A stretch of 64,000 nucleotides of DNA, from assembly GCF_018614415.1 (NCBI RefSeq), contig NZ_JAGGOO010000015.1, positions 1 to 64,000 on the forward strand, given 5' to 3'. A program made the translations under genes and the position numbers. Below, in pieces: positions 43,048 to 54,504 of this stretch. Under the pieces are notes generated by a model. The model did not search any database. It was given only the letters and a program-made list of their open reading frames with translations, and was not told the origin of the DNA. Numbering within the stretch: position 1 is the stretch's first letter; each line of letters starts with the position of its first letter. The stretch comes from Streptomyces sp. ISL-12 (lineage in GTDB: Bacteria > Actinomycetota > Actinomycetes > Streptomycetales > Streptomycetaceae).

Positions 43048-43146
43048 GGGGCAGCCCTTCAGCCGGGTGATCGGTGACGCTGAATAGACTGCCCATGTCC
43101 GGTGCCCGTCGGCACGCAGAATTCCGAACCCGTGGGAGACCCCGCC

Positions 43147-44430
43147 GTGACCGAGCCCCTCTCCGACAACACCGCCGATGTGATCGTCGTGGGCGCGGGG
43201 CCAGCCGGCTCCACCACCGCGTACCACCTGGCCAAGGCCGGACTCGACGTCCTGCTGCTGGAGAAGACCGCGTTCCCCCGCGAGAAGGTGTGCGGCGACG
43301 GGCTCACCCCCCGCGCGGTCAAGCAGCTGGTGGCGATGGGTATCGACATCTCCGAGGAGGCCGGCTGGCTGCGCAACAAGGGCCTGCGGATCATCGGCGG
43401 CGGCACCCGCCTCCAGCTCGACTGGCCCGACCTCGCCTCCTTCCCCGACTACGGTCTGGTCCGCAAACGCGACGACTTCGACGAACAGCTCGCCCGCCAG
43501 GCCCAGAAGGCCGGCGCCCGGCTGTACGAGCGCTGCAACGTCGGCGCCCCGGTCGTGGACGACCGCACCGGCCGCATCACCGGCGTCCAGGCCAAGCTCG
43601 GCGAGGAGAAGCGGGACGTCACCTTCCACGCCCCGCTGGTGGTGGCCGCCGACGGCAACTCCACCCGGCTGTCGCTGGCGATGGGTCTGCACCGTCGCGA
43701 GGACCGCCCGATGGGCGTCGCGGTCCGCACCTACTTCACCTCCCCCCGGCACGACGACGACTATCTGGAGTCCTGGCTCGAACTGTGGGACCGCCGTGGC
43801 CCCCAGGACCGCCTCCTCCCCGGCTACGGCTGGATCTTCGGCATGGGCGACGGCACCTCCAACGTCGGTCTCGGCGTCCTCAACACCTCCTCCTCCTTCA
43901 AGGACCTGGACTGGCGCGAGGTCCTCAAGGCCTGGTGCGCCTCCATGCCCGAGGACTGGGGCTACACCCCGGACAACATGACCGGCCCGATCCGCGGCGC
44001 CGCCCTCCCGATGGCCTTCAACCGCCAGCCCCACTACACCCGCGGCCTGCTGCTCGTCGGTGACGCCGGCGGCCTGGTGAACCCCTTCAACGGCGAGGGC
44101 ATCGCCTACGCCATGGAGTCCGGCCAGATCGCCGCCGACGTCATCGTCCAGGCACACGCGCGGGCCACGCCCTCCCAGCGCGAGACCGCCCTCCAGCGCT
44201 ACCCGCGCGTCCTGAAGGACACCTACGGCGGCTACTACAACCTCGGCCGCGCCTTCGTGAAGCTCATCGGCAACCCGAAGGTCATGCAGATCGCCGCCCA
44301 GCGCGGTCTGACCCACCCCGTGCTGATGAAGTTCACCCTGAAGATGCTCGCCAACCTGACGGACCCGACCGGTGGCGACGCGATGGACCGCATCATCAAC
44401 GGACTGACCAAGGTGGCCCCGAAGGCGTGA
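43147..44430 (+). CDS. menJ: geranylgeranyl reductase-family FAD enzyme (MenJ candidate)
   Basis: A 427-residue FAD-dependent oxidoreductase. The FAD Rossmann motif VIVVGAGPAGSTTAYHL is at the N-terminus, with the CGDGLTPRAVKQL segment and GDAGGLVNPFNGEGIAYAMESG typical of the geranylgeranyl reductase family. MenJ of Mycobacterium saturates one isoprene of menaquinone, and Streptomyces menaquinones carry partly saturated side chains. The gene lies 1.4 kb from menG, as in mycobacteria. GTG 43147 is preferred, with GGGAG eight bases upstream; GTG 43132 and 43102 are less likely. A role in lipid saturation other than quinone is possible. Confidence 0.85.
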   Translation: MTEPLSDNTADVIVVGAGPAGSTTAYHLAKAGLDVLLLEKTAFPREKVCGDGLTPRAVKQLVAMGIDISEEAGWLRNKGLRIIGGGTRLQLDWPDLASFPDYGLVRKRDDFDEQLARQAQKAGARLYERCNVGAPVVDDRTGRITGVQAKLGEEKRDVTFHAPLVVAADGNSTRLSLAMGLHRREDRPMGVAVRTYFTSPRHDDDYLESWLELWDRRGPQDRLLPGYGWIFGMGDGTSNVGLGVLNTSSSFKDLDWREVLKAWCASMPEDWGYTPDNMTGPIRGAALPMAFNRQPHYTRGLLLVGDAGGLVNPFNGEGIAYAMESGQIAADVIVQAHARATPSQRETALQRYPRVLKDTYGGYYNLGRAFVKLIGNPKVMQIAAQRGLTHPVLMKFTLKMLANLTDPTGGDAMDRIINGLTKVAPKA

Positions 44431-44477
44431 GCCTCCCGGCCGCGGGGCACCGGGTCACCCGCTGACCCCCGGCCCGC

Positions 44478-45104
44478 TCACCCCGTGAACCGCGCGGCTC
44501 TGGCGGCCCGGCGTGCGAACACCTCCTCGCGCCGGTCCGCCGACTGCCGCAGCGCCGCCTTCTGTTCCCGCGCGGAGAGACGGTCCAGGTACACCCGCCC
44601 GTCCAGGTGGTCGGTCTCGTGGGCGAGGCACCGGGCGAAGTAACCGGTGCCCTCGACGAGCAGCGGTGCGCCGTCCTTGTCGAACCCGCGTACCACCGCC
44701 CGGTCCGGGCGCGGTACGTCCATGACGGCGCCCGGCACCGACAGACAGCCCTCGCCCTCGTCGAGCAGCCGCCGCCCGTCCGGACCGACGGGCTCCAGCA
44801 CCGGATTGACGATGTGCCCGACATGCCGGACACCGTCGTCGTCCGGGCAGTCGTAGACGAACAGGCGCAGGCCGACGCCCACTTGGTTGGCCGCGAGTCC
44901 GGCCCCTTCGGCGACGTACATGGTCAGGAACATGTCGTCGATGAGCGCGGCGAGGTCGGGACCGAACTCGGTGACGTCCCGGCAGGGCTTGTGCAGCACC
45001 GCCTCGCCCACCTCGGTGACCCGCCGCACGCTGCCGCGCCGGGCCTCGGGCGCGAACGGCGGGTAATCGGCGGCGGGCCGCCCCTGTACGAACACACTCG
45101 GCAT
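44478..45104 (-). CDS. def: peptide deformylase
   Basis: A 208-residue metalloprotease that removes formyl from nascent proteins. All three motifs are intact: GAGLAANQVG (GxGxAAxQ), EGCLSVPG (EGCLS, the metal-binding Cys) and LAHETDHLDG (HExxH). The N-terminal PEARRGSVRRVTEVG and longer form are typical of actinobacterial isoenzymes, several of which occur per genome. ATG 45104 has AGGAGA eight bases upstream. Not near fmt, so likely a secondary deformylase. Confidence 0.94.
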   Translation of the reverse strand: MPSVFVQGRPAADYPPFAPEARRGSVRRVTEVGEAVLHKPCRDVTEFGPDLAALIDDMFLTMYVAEGAGLAANQVGVGLRLFVYDCPDDDGVRHVGHIVNPVLEPVGPDGRRLLDEGEGCLSVPGAVMDVPRPDRAVVRGFDKDGAPLLVEGTGYFARCLAHETDHLDGRVYLDRLSAREQKAALRQSADRREEVFARRAARAARFTG

Positions 45105-45227
45105 GGTCTCTCTCCTTCGGCTGGTGCGATCAGCTGGCCACAGACCGAGCATGGCAGGAGAGGGCGAAGGGCCGCTGCCCCTGTGGACAACGGCCCTTCG
45201 ACTGTGCAGAGCTGTGGATAACTCGGA

Positions 45228-46067
45228 TCAGAGCACGCGCACCGCACCGCTCGGCGGGTCGTAGGAGAGCGGCTTCTCGACGACGCCGGTGGACGAGTTC
45301 TGGGCGCCGACGAACATGCCGTCGCCGACGTAGATGCCCACGTGGTAGGCACTGCCGGCGCCGCCCCAGTAGAGGATGTCGCCCGGCTGGAGGCTGTCCA
45401 GCGAGACCTGGGTGCCGGCCACGGACTGGTCCTGGGAGACGCGGGGCAGGCTGACGCCCACCTGCTTGTAGGCGGCCTGGACCAGGCCGGAGCAGTCGTA
45501 GGCGGACGGTCCGGTGGCGCCGGAGACATAGGCCGCGCCCACCTGGGCCCGCACGAAGGAGACGACCGCGGCGGCGGAACCGGTGGCCGTGGACGTGCTG
45601 GTGCTCGCGGAGGAGCCGCCGGTGTCGCCGGAGCCGGTGTCGGTGTCGGCCGAGACGGTCAGGGTGGCGCGCTCGGCGTCGCGGGCGGCGCGCTCCGCCG
45701 CGTCCCTGCGGGCCTCCTGCGCGGCCTTCTTCTTGGCCGCGGCCTTCGCCTTGGCCTCCTTCAGGTCGGCCTTGGCTTCCTTGGCGGCCTTGGCCGCGGC
45801 GGCGTCACGCTCGGCCTGCAGCTGGTAGTTCGCGGCGGCCTGCTGGGTGGCGTCCGCGGACTGCGCGACCTGGGCGGCCATCTCGGCCGTCAGGGTGGGC
45901 AGCTCCAGGGTCTGCGTCACCGGCTCGGCCGCGTTCGCCGAACCCGATGCTCCGGCCACTGCCAGCGTGCTGAGGACGCCACCGGCAACTCCGGCCCGCA
46001 TCGCGACGGTCGTCGACGCGCTGCGGCGGGGCTTCCGGTGGCTGCGTATGTGAGCGGTGTGGGACAT
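45228..46067 (-). CDS. NlpC/P60 cell-wall hydrolase
   Basis: A 279-residue secreted peptidoglycan endopeptidase. A long signal sequence (SASTTVAMRAG...LAVAGASGSANA) is followed by a charged Ala/Lys/Glu-rich coiled coil (about residues 75-145), a Ser/Thr linker, and the NlpC/P60 domain with the catalytic YDCSGLVQ (Cys) and the histidine in AYHVGIYVG. It cleaves D-Glu-meso-DAP or LL-DAP bonds and may act in growth or spore germination. ATG 46067 is chosen; ATG 46097 would extend the N-terminus by ten residues. No clear c-di-AMP riboswitch was recognised upstream. Confidence 0.9.
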   Translation of the reverse strand: MSHTAHIRSHRKPRRSASTTVAMRAGVAGGVLSTLAVAGASGSANAAEPVTQTLELPTLTAEMAAQVAQSADATQQAAANYQLQAERDAAAAKAAKEAKADLKEAKAKAAAKKKAAQEARRDAAERAARDAERATLTVSADTDTGSGDTGGSSASTSTSTATGSAAAVVSFVRAQVGAAYVSGATGPSAYDCSGLVQAAYKQVGVSLPRVSQDQSVAGTQVSLDSLQPGDILYWGGAGSAYHVGIYVGDGMFVGAQNSSTGVVEKPLSYDPPSGAVRVL

Positions 46068-46642
46068 GGGTACAACCGGTATCAGGAGCTCCTCCATACC
46101 TACAAGAAACGTGTGCTGCGCCACAGTTGTTCAGCCGGCGCCGCGAAAGCTCGGCACACCGCCCTTTTCTGACGCCGTAACGGACATAGCGGGCGGCTGT
46201 AACAAGCCTGTGATCACGGTCTTTGATCGTTACGCCCGAATTGCTCCCCGCTTACCACTGGTTGAGGCAGATGGCCAAGCCCGCTTCTCATGCGCCTCTC
46301 ATGGATGTGGCGGAGGTCACGGAACGGTCACCCGGGTGTGCGCGTCCGCTCGTGAACGCGCGCACGCATTCACACCGGAGCCCTCGTCCGGCCCCGGGAT
46401 GTGAACGCGGGCCCACTATCAAGTGATCGAGTCCAGCGCCAATTTGCATGCACGGGAACCTTCTTGATATTGAGACGACCCCGCTGAGCAGCGTCGACGA
46501 GGGAAAATGTCACCACTGGTGATCAGTCGGAAGCTTCCTGTGTGAAGATCACCGCTCATCCGACTTCATGATCCTTCGTCAGGTGGTGGAGATCACAAAG
46601 CTTGTGCGATACCCCGTGTCGCAGATCACAGAGCCACAGGCA

Positions 46643-46648
46643 TAAGAT
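46643..46648 (+). promoter_or_regulatory. -10 box of the nuo operon
   Basis: TAAGAT lies about 140 bp before the nuoA GTG and upstream of the Rex-like site; the spacing puts the start of transcription near 46655, so the Rex-like site would lie just downstream of it. Confidence 0.5.
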
Positions 46649-46664
46649 GCGGAGCAGTTGGGCT

Positions 46665-46680
46665 TGTGACCTGCTTCACA
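46665..46680. promoter_or_regulatory. Rex-like operator of the nuo operon
   Basis: TGTGACCTGCTTCACA differs at only one position from the Streptomyces Rex operator consensus TGTGAACnnnTTCACA. Rex is the NADH/NAD-sensing repressor known to bind before nuoA in Streptomyces coelicolor. High NADH would release Rex and switch on Complex I. Confidence 0.8.
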
Positions 46681-46788
46681 TGTTCGCGATCTTCGCCGGG
46701 ACCAGCGGGGCTCGTGGGGCTGCTGAGGCGGCTGTGAGCCCGGGCAAAACCGCCAGCAGTCAGTGCCGACTGAGAGGAGCGAGGAGCG

Positions 46789-47148
46789 GTGAACGCGTAT
46801 GCGCCCATCCTCGTACTGGGAGCCCTCGGGGCAGGCTTTGCGATCTTTTCCGTGGTCATGGCCACGTTGATCGGTCCGAAGCGGTACAACCGGGCCAAGC
46901 TCGAGGCCTACGAGTGCGGAATCGAGCCGACCCCCACGCCGGCCGGCGGCGGGCGCTTCCCCATCAAGTACTACCTGACGGCGATGCTCTTCATCGTCTT
47001 CGACATCGAGATCGTCTTCCTCTACCCCTGGGCCGTCACCTTCGACGCCCTGGGAGTTTTCGGGCTCGTGGAGATGCTGCTCTTCGTGCTCACCGTCTTC
47101 GTCGCGTACGCGTACGTATGGCGGCGCGGCGGCCTGGAATGGGACTGA
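46789..47148 (+). CDS. nuoA: NADH-quinone oxidoreductase subunit A
   Basis: A 119-residue membrane subunit of Complex I with three helices. The conserved loop [11 protein letters not shown] and the following [22 protein letters not shown] region are plain. GTG 46789 has GGAGCGAGGAGCG upstream. First of a 14-gene operon in the standard nuoA-N order; the Rex-like operator and -10 box are in the leader. Confidence 0.96.
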   Translation: MNAYAPILVLGALGAGFAIFSVVMATLIGPKRYNRAKLEAYECGIEPTPTPAGGGRFPIKYYLTAMLFIVFDIEIVFLYPWAVTFDALGVFGLVEMLLFVLTVFVAYAYVWRRGGLEWD

Positions 47149-47162
47149 GGGGCCTTTTAGTC

Positions 47163-47713
<551 letters not shown>

Positions 47714-47717
<4 letters not shown>

Positions 47718-48454
47718 GCGACGCGAACGGCACCGGGGCCAACCCCGAGAAGGACCTCTCCGCCGAGAAGCTCCCCGGCCAGCGCGGCCAGGGCGGCGAG
47801 GAGATCCGCGTCCAGCGCGGCATGTTCGGCGCGAACAACGGCGGCGACACCTCCGGCTACGGCGGCCTGGTCCGCTCGGTCCGACTCCCGGGGCCGGCGA
47901 GCAGGCCGTACGGCGGCTGGTTCGACGAGGTCGCCGACGAACTGGAGGGCGCGCTGGAGGAGCAGGGACTGCTCCCCGACAATGCCATCGAGAAGACGGT
48001 CGTCGACCGCGGCGAGCTGACCTTCCACATCGAGCGCGAGCACCTGGTCCGCGTCGCCCGCACCCTGCGCGACGACCCGGCCCTGCGCTTCGAGCTGTGC
48101 ACCGGCGTCAGCGGCGTCCACTACCCCGGCGACAAGGGCCGCGAACTGCACGCCGTCTACCACCTGCGCTCGATCACCCACAACCGGCTGATCCGCCTGG
48201 AAGTCAGCGCCCCCGACGCCGACCCGCACATCCCGTCGCTGTTCGAGGTCTACCCGACCAACGACTGGCACGAGCGCGAGACGTACGACTTCTTCGGCAT
48301 CGTCTTCGACGGCCACCCGGCGCTGACGCGGATCATGATGCCGGACGACTGGCAGGGCTTCCCGCAGCGCAAGGACTATCCCCTCGGCGGCATCCCCGTC
48401 GAGTACAAGGGCGCCCAGATCCCGGCTCCGGACCAGCGGAGGTCGTACTCATGA
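47714..48454 (+). CDS. nuoC: NADH-quinone oxidoreductase subunit C
   Basis: A 246-residue 30-kDa-type peripheral subunit. An unusually long Gly/Gln-rich N-terminal region (about 60 residues) precedes the conserved domain with the signature [27 protein letters not shown] and [15 protein letters not shown]. NuoC and NuoD are separate genes here, unlike the fused enterobacterial form. Starts and ends in ATGA overlaps. Confidence 0.96.
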
Positions 48455-49773
48455 GCACGTCGCACGCATCCCCCAGGGAGACCACCGAGGGCACCGTGTA
48501 CACGGTCACCGGCGGCGACTGGGACGAGGTCGTCCAGTCCGCGGCCCGCGCCGACGACGAACGCCTGATCGTCAACATGGGACCGCAGCACCCGTCCACC
48601 CACGGCGTGCTCCGGCTGATCCTGGAGATCGAGGGCGAGACCGTCACCGAGGCCCGCTGCGGCATCGGCTACCTGCACACCGGCATCGAGAAGAACCTCG
48701 AGTACCGGACGTGGACCCAGGGCACGACGTTCGTGACGCGCATGGACTACCTGACGCCGTTCTTCAACGAGACGGCGTACTGCCTGGGCGTCGAGCAGCT
48801 CCTCGGTATCGAGGACCAGATCCCGGACCGCGCCTCGGTCGTCCGGGTGCTCCTGATGGAGCTGAACCGGATGTCCTCCCACCTGGTGGCCATCGCCACC
48901 GGCGGCATGGAACTCGGCGCCACCACGATCATGATCTACGGCTTCCGCGACCGGGAACTGATCCTCGACATCTACGAGCTGATCACCGGCCTGCGGATGA
49001 ACCACGCGTACATCCGCCCCGGCGGCCTCGCCCAGGACCTGCCGCCCGGCTCGGTGGACCAGATCCGCGAGTTCGTGAAGAAGATGAAGAAGAACCTCCC
49101 GGAGTACGACAAGCTCGCCACCGGGAACCCCATCTTCAAGGCCCGCATGCAGGACGTCGGCTACCTCGACCTGGCCGGCTGCATGGCCCTCGGCGCCACC
49201 GGCCCGATCCTGCGCTCCACGGGCCTGCCGCACGACCTGCGCAAGTCCCAGCCGTACTGCGGCTACGAGACGTACGACTTCGACGTCCCGACCGCCGACA
49301 CCTGCGACGCCTACGGCCGCTTCCTGATCCGGCTGGAGGAGATGCGGCAGTCGCTCAGGATCGTCGAGCAGTGCCTGGACCGGCTGAAGCCCGGACCGGT
49401 CATGGTGCCCGACAAGAAGATCGCCTGGCCGGCCCAGCTCGCCCTGGGACCGGACGGACTGGGCAACTCCCTCGACCACATCAAGAAGATCATGGGCACC
49501 TCCATGGAGGCCCTGATCCACCACTTCAAGCTGGTCACCGAGGGCTTCCGGGTGCCGCCGGGACAGACGTACACCGCGGTCGAGTCCCCCAAGGGCGAAC
49601 TCGGGGTGCACGTCGTCTCCGACGGCGGCACCCGCCCCTACCGGGTCCACTTCCGCGACCCGTCCTTCACCAATCTCCAGGCCATGGCGGCGATGTGCGA
49701 GGGCGGCCAGGTCGCCGACGTCATCGTCGCGGTGGCGTCCATCGACCCCGTGATGGGAGGCGTCGACCGGTGA
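48451..49773 (+). CDS. nuoD: NADH-quinone oxidoreductase subunit D
   Basis: A 440-residue 49-kDa-type subunit forming much of the quinone-binding cavity. Conserved regions: [43 protein letters not shown] and the C-terminal DPVMGGVDR. Quinone-contacting His and Tyr near the N-terminus are present in the usual context. Coupled by four-base overlaps to nuoC and nuoE. Confidence 0.97.
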   Translation: MSTSHASPRETTEGTVYTVTGGDWDEVVQSAARADDERLIVNMGPQHPSTHGVLRLILEIEGETVTEARCGIGYLHTGIEKNLEYRTWTQGTTFVTRMDYLTPFFNETAYCLGVEQLLGIEDQIPDRASVVRVLLMELNRMSSHLVAIATGGMELGATTIMIYGFRDRELILDIYELITGLRMNHAYIRPGGLAQDLPPGSVDQIREFVKKMKKNLPEYDKLATGNPIFKARMQDVGYLDLAGCMALGATGPILRSTGLPHDLRKSQPYCGYETYDFDVPTADTCDAYGRFLIRLEEMRQSLRIVEQCLDRLKPGPVMVPDKKIAWPAQLALGPDGLGNSLDHIKKIMGTSMEALIHHFKLVTEGFRVPPGQTYTAVESPKGELGVHVVSDGGTRPYRVHFRDPSFTNLQAMAAMCEGGQVADVIVAVASIDPVMGGVDR

Positions 49774-50654
49774 CCACCAGTTCCTCTCAGCGGGGCGTCG
49801 GACTCGGCATGCCCGAGCTGCCCGCGCCCGACTACCCGGCCGACGTACGGGCCCGCCTGGAACCCGACGCGCGCGAGATCATCGCCCGTTACCCGGACTC
49901 CCGGTCGGCCCTGCTGCCGCTGCTGCACCTCGTGCAGTCCGAGGAGGGCCACGTCACGCGCACCGGGATGCGGTTCTGCGCCGAGATGCTCGGCCTGACC
50001 ACCGCCGAGGTCACCGCGGTGGCGACCTTCTACACCATGTACCGGCGCCGGCCGAGCGGCGACTACCAGGTGGGCGTCTGCACCAACACGCTGTGCGCGG
50101 TCATGGGCGGCGACGCCATCTTCGAGGAGCTCCAGGAGCACCTGGGCGTCGGCAACGGCGAGACCACCGACGACGGCAAGATCACCCTGGAGCACATCGA
50201 GTGCAACGCGGCCTGCGACTACGCGCCGGTCGTGATGGTCAACTGGGAGTTCTTCGACAACCAGACCCCGGCGAGCGCCCGCCGCATGGTCGACGACCTG
50301 CGGGCCGGCCGGCCGGTCACGCCGACGCGCGGCGCGCCCCTGTGCACGTTCAAGGAGACCGCCCGCATCCTGGCGGGCTTCCCCGACGAGCGGGAAGGCG
50401 CCGTCGAGGCCGGGGGAAGCGCGGGACCCGCCTCCCTGGCCGGCCTCAAGCTGGCGAAGGGCGAGTCCGCCGCCGCGCGCGTGGTGCACCCGCGCGGCGC
50501 GGCGCCGCACGGTGAGCCCGCGCACGAGCCGCCGCACGAGCCGCCGCACGATCCTTCGCCGACCGAGCACCTCAGCTCACACGACGCGCCGCAGGACACA
50601 TCGGCCTCCGACCCCTCCCACCCGGCGGGGCCCACTGCCGAGGAGGGGGAGTGA
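49770..50654 (+). CDS. nuoE: NADH-quinone oxidoreductase subunit E
   Basis: A 294-residue 24-kDa-type subunit with the [2Fe-2S] thioredoxin-like domain; the ligating cysteines lie in [12 protein letters not shown] and [11 protein letters not shown]. It is much longer than the usual ~160-240 residues because of a C-terminal low-complexity tail from about residue 240, rich in His/Pro/Glu ([12 protein letters not shown]), which might bind metal. GTG start overlaps nuoD; stop overlaps nuoF. Confidence 0.96.
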   Translation: MTTSSSQRGVGLGMPELPAPDYPADVRARLEPDAREIIARYPDSRSALLPLLHLVQSEEGHVTRTGMRFCAEMLGLTTAEVTAVATFYTMYRRRPSGDYQVGVCTNTLCAVMGGDAIFEELQEHLGVGNGETTDDGKITLEHIECNAACDYAPVVMVNWEFFDNQTPASARRMVDDLRAGRPVTPTRGAPLCTFKETARILAGFPDEREGAVEAGGSAGPASLAGLKLAKGESAAARVVHPRGAAPHGEPAHEPPHEPPHDPSPTEHLSSHDAPQDTSASDPSHPAGPTAEEGE

Positions 50655-52003
50655 TGACCTTGGCCGCCGAGATCAAGGACACCGGCCCGGAGAAGCTGCT
50701 CGCACCCGTGCTGTCGGCCTTCTGGGACGAGGACAGGTCCTGGACGCTGGACGTCTACCGAAGGCACGAGGGCTACGAGGGGCTCCGCAAGGCGCTGGCC
50801 ATGTCCCCGGACGACCTCATCGCGTACGTCAAGGAAGCCGGTCTGCGAGGACGCGGCGGCGCCGGGTTCCCCACCGGGATGAAGTGGCAGTTCATCCCCC
50901 AGGGGGACGGCAAGCCGCACTATCTGGTTGTCAACGCCGACGAATCGGAGCCGGGGACGTGCAAGGACATCCCGCTCCTCTTCGCGAACCCGCACAGCCT
51001 CATCGAGGGCATCGTCATCGCGTGCTACGCCATCAGGTCGTCGCATGCCTTCATCTATCTGCGGGGTGAAGTCGTCCCCGTGCTGCGGCGGCTGCACTCA
51101 GCCGTCGCTGAGGCCTACGCGGCGGGCTTCCTCGGCGAGAACATCCTGGGCAGCGGACTCGATCTGAACCTCACCGTGCACGCGGGCGCGGGCGCGTACA
51201 TCTGCGGTGAGGAGACCGCACTGCTCGACTCGCTCGAAGGCCGCCGTGGTCAGCCGCGGCTGCGTCCCCCCTTCCCCGCCGTGGCCGGCCTCTACGCCTG
51301 CCCCACTGTGGTGAACAACGTCGAGTCGATCGCGTCGGTTCCCGCGATCCTGAACAAGGGCAAGGACTGGTTCAGGTCGATGGGGAGCGAGAAGTCCCCG
51401 GGCTTCACGCTGTACTCCCTCTCCGGCCATGTCGCAGGCCCCGGCCAGTACGAGGCGCCGCTCGGCATCACGCTGCGCCAGCTCCTCGACATGAGCGGGG
51501 GCATGCGCCCCGGCCACCGCCTGAAGTTCTGGACGCCGGGCGGCTCCTCGACGCCGATGTTCACCGAAGAACACCTCGACGTCCCCCTTGATTACGAAGG
51601 AGTGGGCGCCGCCGGTTCCATGCTCGGAACGAAAGCCCTCCAGTGCTTCGACGAGACGACCTGCGTGGTCCGCGCGGTCACCCGCTGGACCGAGTTCTAC
51701 GCCCACGAGTCCTGCGGCAAGTGCACGCCCTGCCGCGAAGGGACGTACTGGCTGGTGCAGCTGCTGCGCGACATCGAGGCCGGCAAGGGCCGCATGGAAG
51801 ACCTCGACAAGCTGAACGACATCGCCGACAACATCAACGGCAAGTCCTTCTGCGCCCTCGGCGACGGCGCCGCCTCGCCGATCTTCTCCTCGCTGAAGTA
51901 CTTCCGTGAGGAGTACGAGCAGCACATCACGGGCCGCGGCTGCCCCTTCGACCCCGCGAAGTCGACGGCCTGGGCCGACCACCGTACGGAGGTGAAGGCA
52001 TGA
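50654..52003 (+). CDS. nuoF: NADH-quinone oxidoreductase subunit F
   Basis: A 449-residue 51-kDa-type subunit that binds NADH and FMN and carries a [4Fe-4S] cluster. NADH loop [16 protein letters not shown] region [13 protein letters not shown] and cluster motif [14 protein letters not shown] are all intact. ATG 50654 is preferred, with GAGGAGGGGGA upstream; an adjacent GTG at 50651 would add one residue. Confidence 0.97.
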   Translation: MTLAAEIKDTGPEKLLAPVLSAFWDEDRSWTLDVYRRHEGYEGLRKALAMSPDDLIAYVKEAGLRGRGGAGFPTGMKWQFIPQGDGKPHYLVVNADESEPGTCKDIPLLFANPHSLIEGIVIACYAIRSSHAFIYLRGEVVPVLRRLHSAVAEAYAAGFLGENILGSGLDLNLTVHAGAGAYICGEETALLDSLEGRRGQPRLRPPFPAVAGLYACPTVVNNVESIASVPAILNKGKDWFRSMGSEKSPGFTLYSLSGHVAGPGQYEAPLGITLRQLLDMSGGMRPGHRLKFWTPGGSSTPMFTEEHLDVPLDYEGVGAAGSMLGTKALQCFDETTCVVRAVTRWTEFYAHESCGKCTPCREGTYWLVQLLRDIEAGKGRMEDLDKLNDIADNINGKSFCALGDGAASPIFSSLKYFREEYEQHITGRGCPFDPAKSTAWADHRTEVKA

Positions 52004-54504
52004 CGGTGACCACGAGCGCCCCCTCCGGCGGAGGAGAGGCCGCGGTCCCGCCCGAGGACCTGGTGTCGCTGACCATCGACGGCGTGGCGATCAGCGTGCC
52101 CAAGGGCACCCTGGTCATCCGGGCCGCCGAGCAGCTCGGCATCGAGATCCCCCGGTTCTGCGACCACCCGCTCCTCGACCCGGCCGGCGCCTGCCGGCAG
52201 TGCATCGTCGAGGTCGAGGGCCAGCGCAAGCCGATGGCGTCCTGCACCATCACCTGCACCGACGGGATGGTGGTCAGGACCCACCTCACCTCGCCGGTCG
52301 CGGAGAAGGCCCAGAAGGGTGTGATGGAGCTGCTGCTCATCAACCACCCGCTGGACTGCCCGGTCTGCGACAAGGGCGGCGAGTGCCCGCTGCAGAACCA
52401 GGCGATGTCGCACGGCAACGCCGAGTCCCGCTTCGAAGGCAAGAAGCGGACCTACGAGAAGCCCGTGCCGATCTCCACGCAGGTGCTGCTCGACCGCGAG
52501 CGGTGCGTGCTGTGCGCCCGCTGCACCCGGTTCTCCAACCAGATCGCGGGCGACCCGATGATCGAGCTGATCGAACGCGGCGCGCTCCAGCAGGTCGGCA
52601 CCGGCGAGGGCGACCCCTTCGAGTCGTACTTCTCCGGGAACACCATCCAGATCTGCCCGGTCGGCGCGCTCACCTCGGCGGCGTACCGGTTCCGCTCCCG
52701 CCCCTTCGACCTGGTCTCCTCGCCGTCGGTGTGCGAGCACTGCGCCGGCGGCTGCGCGACCCGCACCGATCACCGGCGCGGCAAGGTCATGCGGCGCCTG
52801 GCGGCGCACGACCCCGAGGTCAACGAGGAGTGGATCTGCGACAAGGGGCGGTTCGGGTTCCGGTACGCGCAGCAGCGGGACCGGCTCACCACGCCCCTGG
52901 TGCGCAACGCGGAGGGCGAGCTGGAGCCCGCCTCCTGGCCGGAGGCGCTGCAGATCGCCGCGCAGGGACTGCTGGCCTCACGCGGCCGGACCGGGGTGCT
53001 GACCGGCGGACGGCTCACCATGGAGGACGCCTACGCGTACAGCAAGTTCGCGCGCGTGGCGCTCGACACCAACGACATCGACTTCCGCGCGCGCGTGCAC
53101 AGCGCCGAGGAGGCCGACTTCCTGGCGGCCCGGGTGGCGGGCCGGGGCCGCGACCTCGACGGTACGGGGGTGACGTACGCGGCGCTGGAGAAGGCGCCCG
53201 CGGTGCTCCTGGTCGGGTTCGAGGCCGAGGAGGAGGCGCCCGGGGTCTTCCTGCGGCTGCGCAAGGCGTGGCGGGGGCACGGGCAGAAGGTGTTCGCCCT
53301 GGCGACGCACGCCACGCGCGGTCTGGAGAAGGCCGGCGGCACGCTGCTGCCCGCCGCGCCCGGTACCGAGACCGAGTGGCTGGACGCGCTCGCGGGCGGG
53401 GTCGGCCTGGAGGACGACGGCACCCGGGCCGCCGAGGCGCTGCGCGCCCAGGGCGCGGTCATCGTCGTCGGCGAGCGGCTGGCGGCCGTCGCCGGGGGCC
53501 TGACTGCCGCCGTGCGGACCGCGTCCGCGACCGGCGCCCGGCTGGTGTGGATTCCGCGCCGGGCCGGGGAGCGTGCCGCCATCGAGGCGGGCGCGCTGCC
53601 GACGCTGCTGCCGGGCGGGCGTCCGGCGACCGACCCGCGCGCGCGGGACGAGGTCGCCGCCGTCTGGGGCGTGGCCGCGCTGCCGCACCGCTACGGCCGG
53701 GACACCGGCCGGATCATCGAGGCCGCCGCCGACGGCGAACTCCAGGCGCTGCTGGTCGCGGGCGTGGAGGTCGCAGACCTGCCCGACCCGGAACGCGCGC
53801 GTGCCGCACTGGCCGAGGCCGGGTTCGTGGTGTCGCTGGAGTTGCGGCCCGGCGAGGTCACCGAGCTGGCCGACGTGGTCCTGCCCGTCGCGGCGGTCGC
53901 CGAGAAGGCGGGCACCTTCGTCAACTGGGAGGGCCGGGTCCGCTTCTTCGAGGCCGCGCTCAAGCCCGACCAGATGTCCCGGCGCCTGGCGCCCACCGAC
54001 GCGCGGGTCCTCCAGATGCTGGCCGACGCCATGGACGTACACCTCGGGCTGCCGGACCTGCGGACGGTGCGCGCGGAGATCGACCGGATCGGGCCCTGGG
54101 AGGGGCCGTCGGCCACCGAGCCCCTGGAGCGGGCCGCCGCGCTGCCCCGGCCGGCCGCCGGGGAGGCGGTGCTCGCCGGGCACCGGCTGCTGCTGGACCA
54201 GGGCCGCCTCCAGGAGGGCGACGAGGCGCTGGCCGGCACCCGGCACGCGGCACGCGCGCGCGTGTCGGCCGCCACGGCCGCCGAGGCGGGCGTCAAGGAC
54301 GGCGACGTCCTCGCGGTCACCGGCCCGGCGGGAGTCGTCGAACTTCCGCTCCAGGTCACCGAGATGCCCGACCGGGTGGTGTGGCTGCCGCTGAACTCCA
54401 CCGGCGCGGGCGTCGCCTCCGACGCCGGGGTACTGCCCGGCTCCCTCGTCCGCATCGGCCCGGCGACGACCGTCGGCGCGGCCCCCGAGGAGGTGGAGGC
54501 ATGA
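52000..54504 (+). CDS. nuoG: NADH-quinone oxidoreductase subunit G
   Basis: An 834-residue 75-kDa-type subunit of the NADH-dehydrogenase module. It has the N-terminal [2Fe-2S] ferredoxin domain ([15 protein letters not shown]), the [17 protein letters not shown] and [10 protein letters not shown] cluster motifs, the CEHCAGGC motif of the extra cluster N7-type site, and a long molybdopterin-oxidoreductase-like C-terminal domain without molybdenum. Overlaps nuoF and nuoH by four bases. Confidence 0.96.
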   Translation: MTVTTSAPSGGGEAAVPPEDLVSLTIDGVAISVPKGTLVIRAAEQLGIEIPRFCDHPLLDPAGACRQCIVEVEGQRKPMASCTITCTDGMVVRTHLTSPVAEKAQKGVMELLLINHPLDCPVCDKGGECPLQNQAMSHGNAESRFEGKKRTYEKPVPISTQVLLDRERCVLCARCTRFSNQIAGDPMIELIERGALQQVGTGEGDPFESYFSGNTIQICPVGALTSAAYRFRSRPFDLVSSPSVCEHCAGGCATRTDHRRGKVMRRLAAHDPEVNEEWICDKGRFGFRYAQQRDRLTTPLVRNAEGELEPASWPEALQIAAQGLLASRGRTGVLTGGRLTMEDAYAYSKFARVALDTNDIDFRARVHSAEEADFLAARVAGRGRDLDGTGVTYAALEKAPAVLLVGFEAEEEAPGVFLRLRKAWRGHGQKVFALATHATRGLEKAGGTLLPAAPGTETEWLDALAGGVGLEDDGTRAAEALRAQGAVIVVGERLAAVAGGLTAAVRTASATGARLVWIPRRAGERAAIEAGALPTLLPGGRPATDPRARDEVAAVWGVAALPHRYGRDTGRIIEAAADGELQALLVAGVEVADLPDPERARAALAEAGFVVSLELRPGEVTELADVVLPVAAVAEKAGTFVNWEGRVRFFEAALKPDQMSRRLAPTDARVLQMLADAMDVHLGLPDLRTVRAEIDRIGPWEGPSATEPLERAAALPRPAAGEAVLAGHRLLLDQGRLQEGDEALAGTRHAARARVSAATAAEAGVKDGDVLAVTGPAGVVELPLQVTEMPDRVVWLPLNSTGAGVASDAGVLPGSLVRIGPATTVGAAPEEVEA

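Larger units (their letters stand above)
46068..46788. promoter_or_regulatory. 720-bp divergent regulatory region between NlpC/P60 and nuoA
   Basis: No credible gene in this stretch. The right half contains the nuo promoter elements given separately. The left half (46100-46440) holds imperfect repeats such as GGTCACGGAACGGTCACC and GTGATCACGG, which could be operator sites for the hydrolase gene. CACAAAGCTTGTG (46594-46606) is a further small inverted repeat upstream of the nuo -10 box. Confidence 0.5.

Noticed and set aside
46068..46440. Cyclic-di-AMP (ydaO) riboswitch before the NlpC/P60 gene
   Set aside because: Such switches precede some Streptomyces wall hydrolases, but the conserved segments could not be recognised on the minus strand here.
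52200..54500. Long forward open frame overlapping nuoG in another phase
   Set aside because: It is an Arg/Gly/Pro-rich shadow of nuoG; only its end, from 54501, is real (nuoH).
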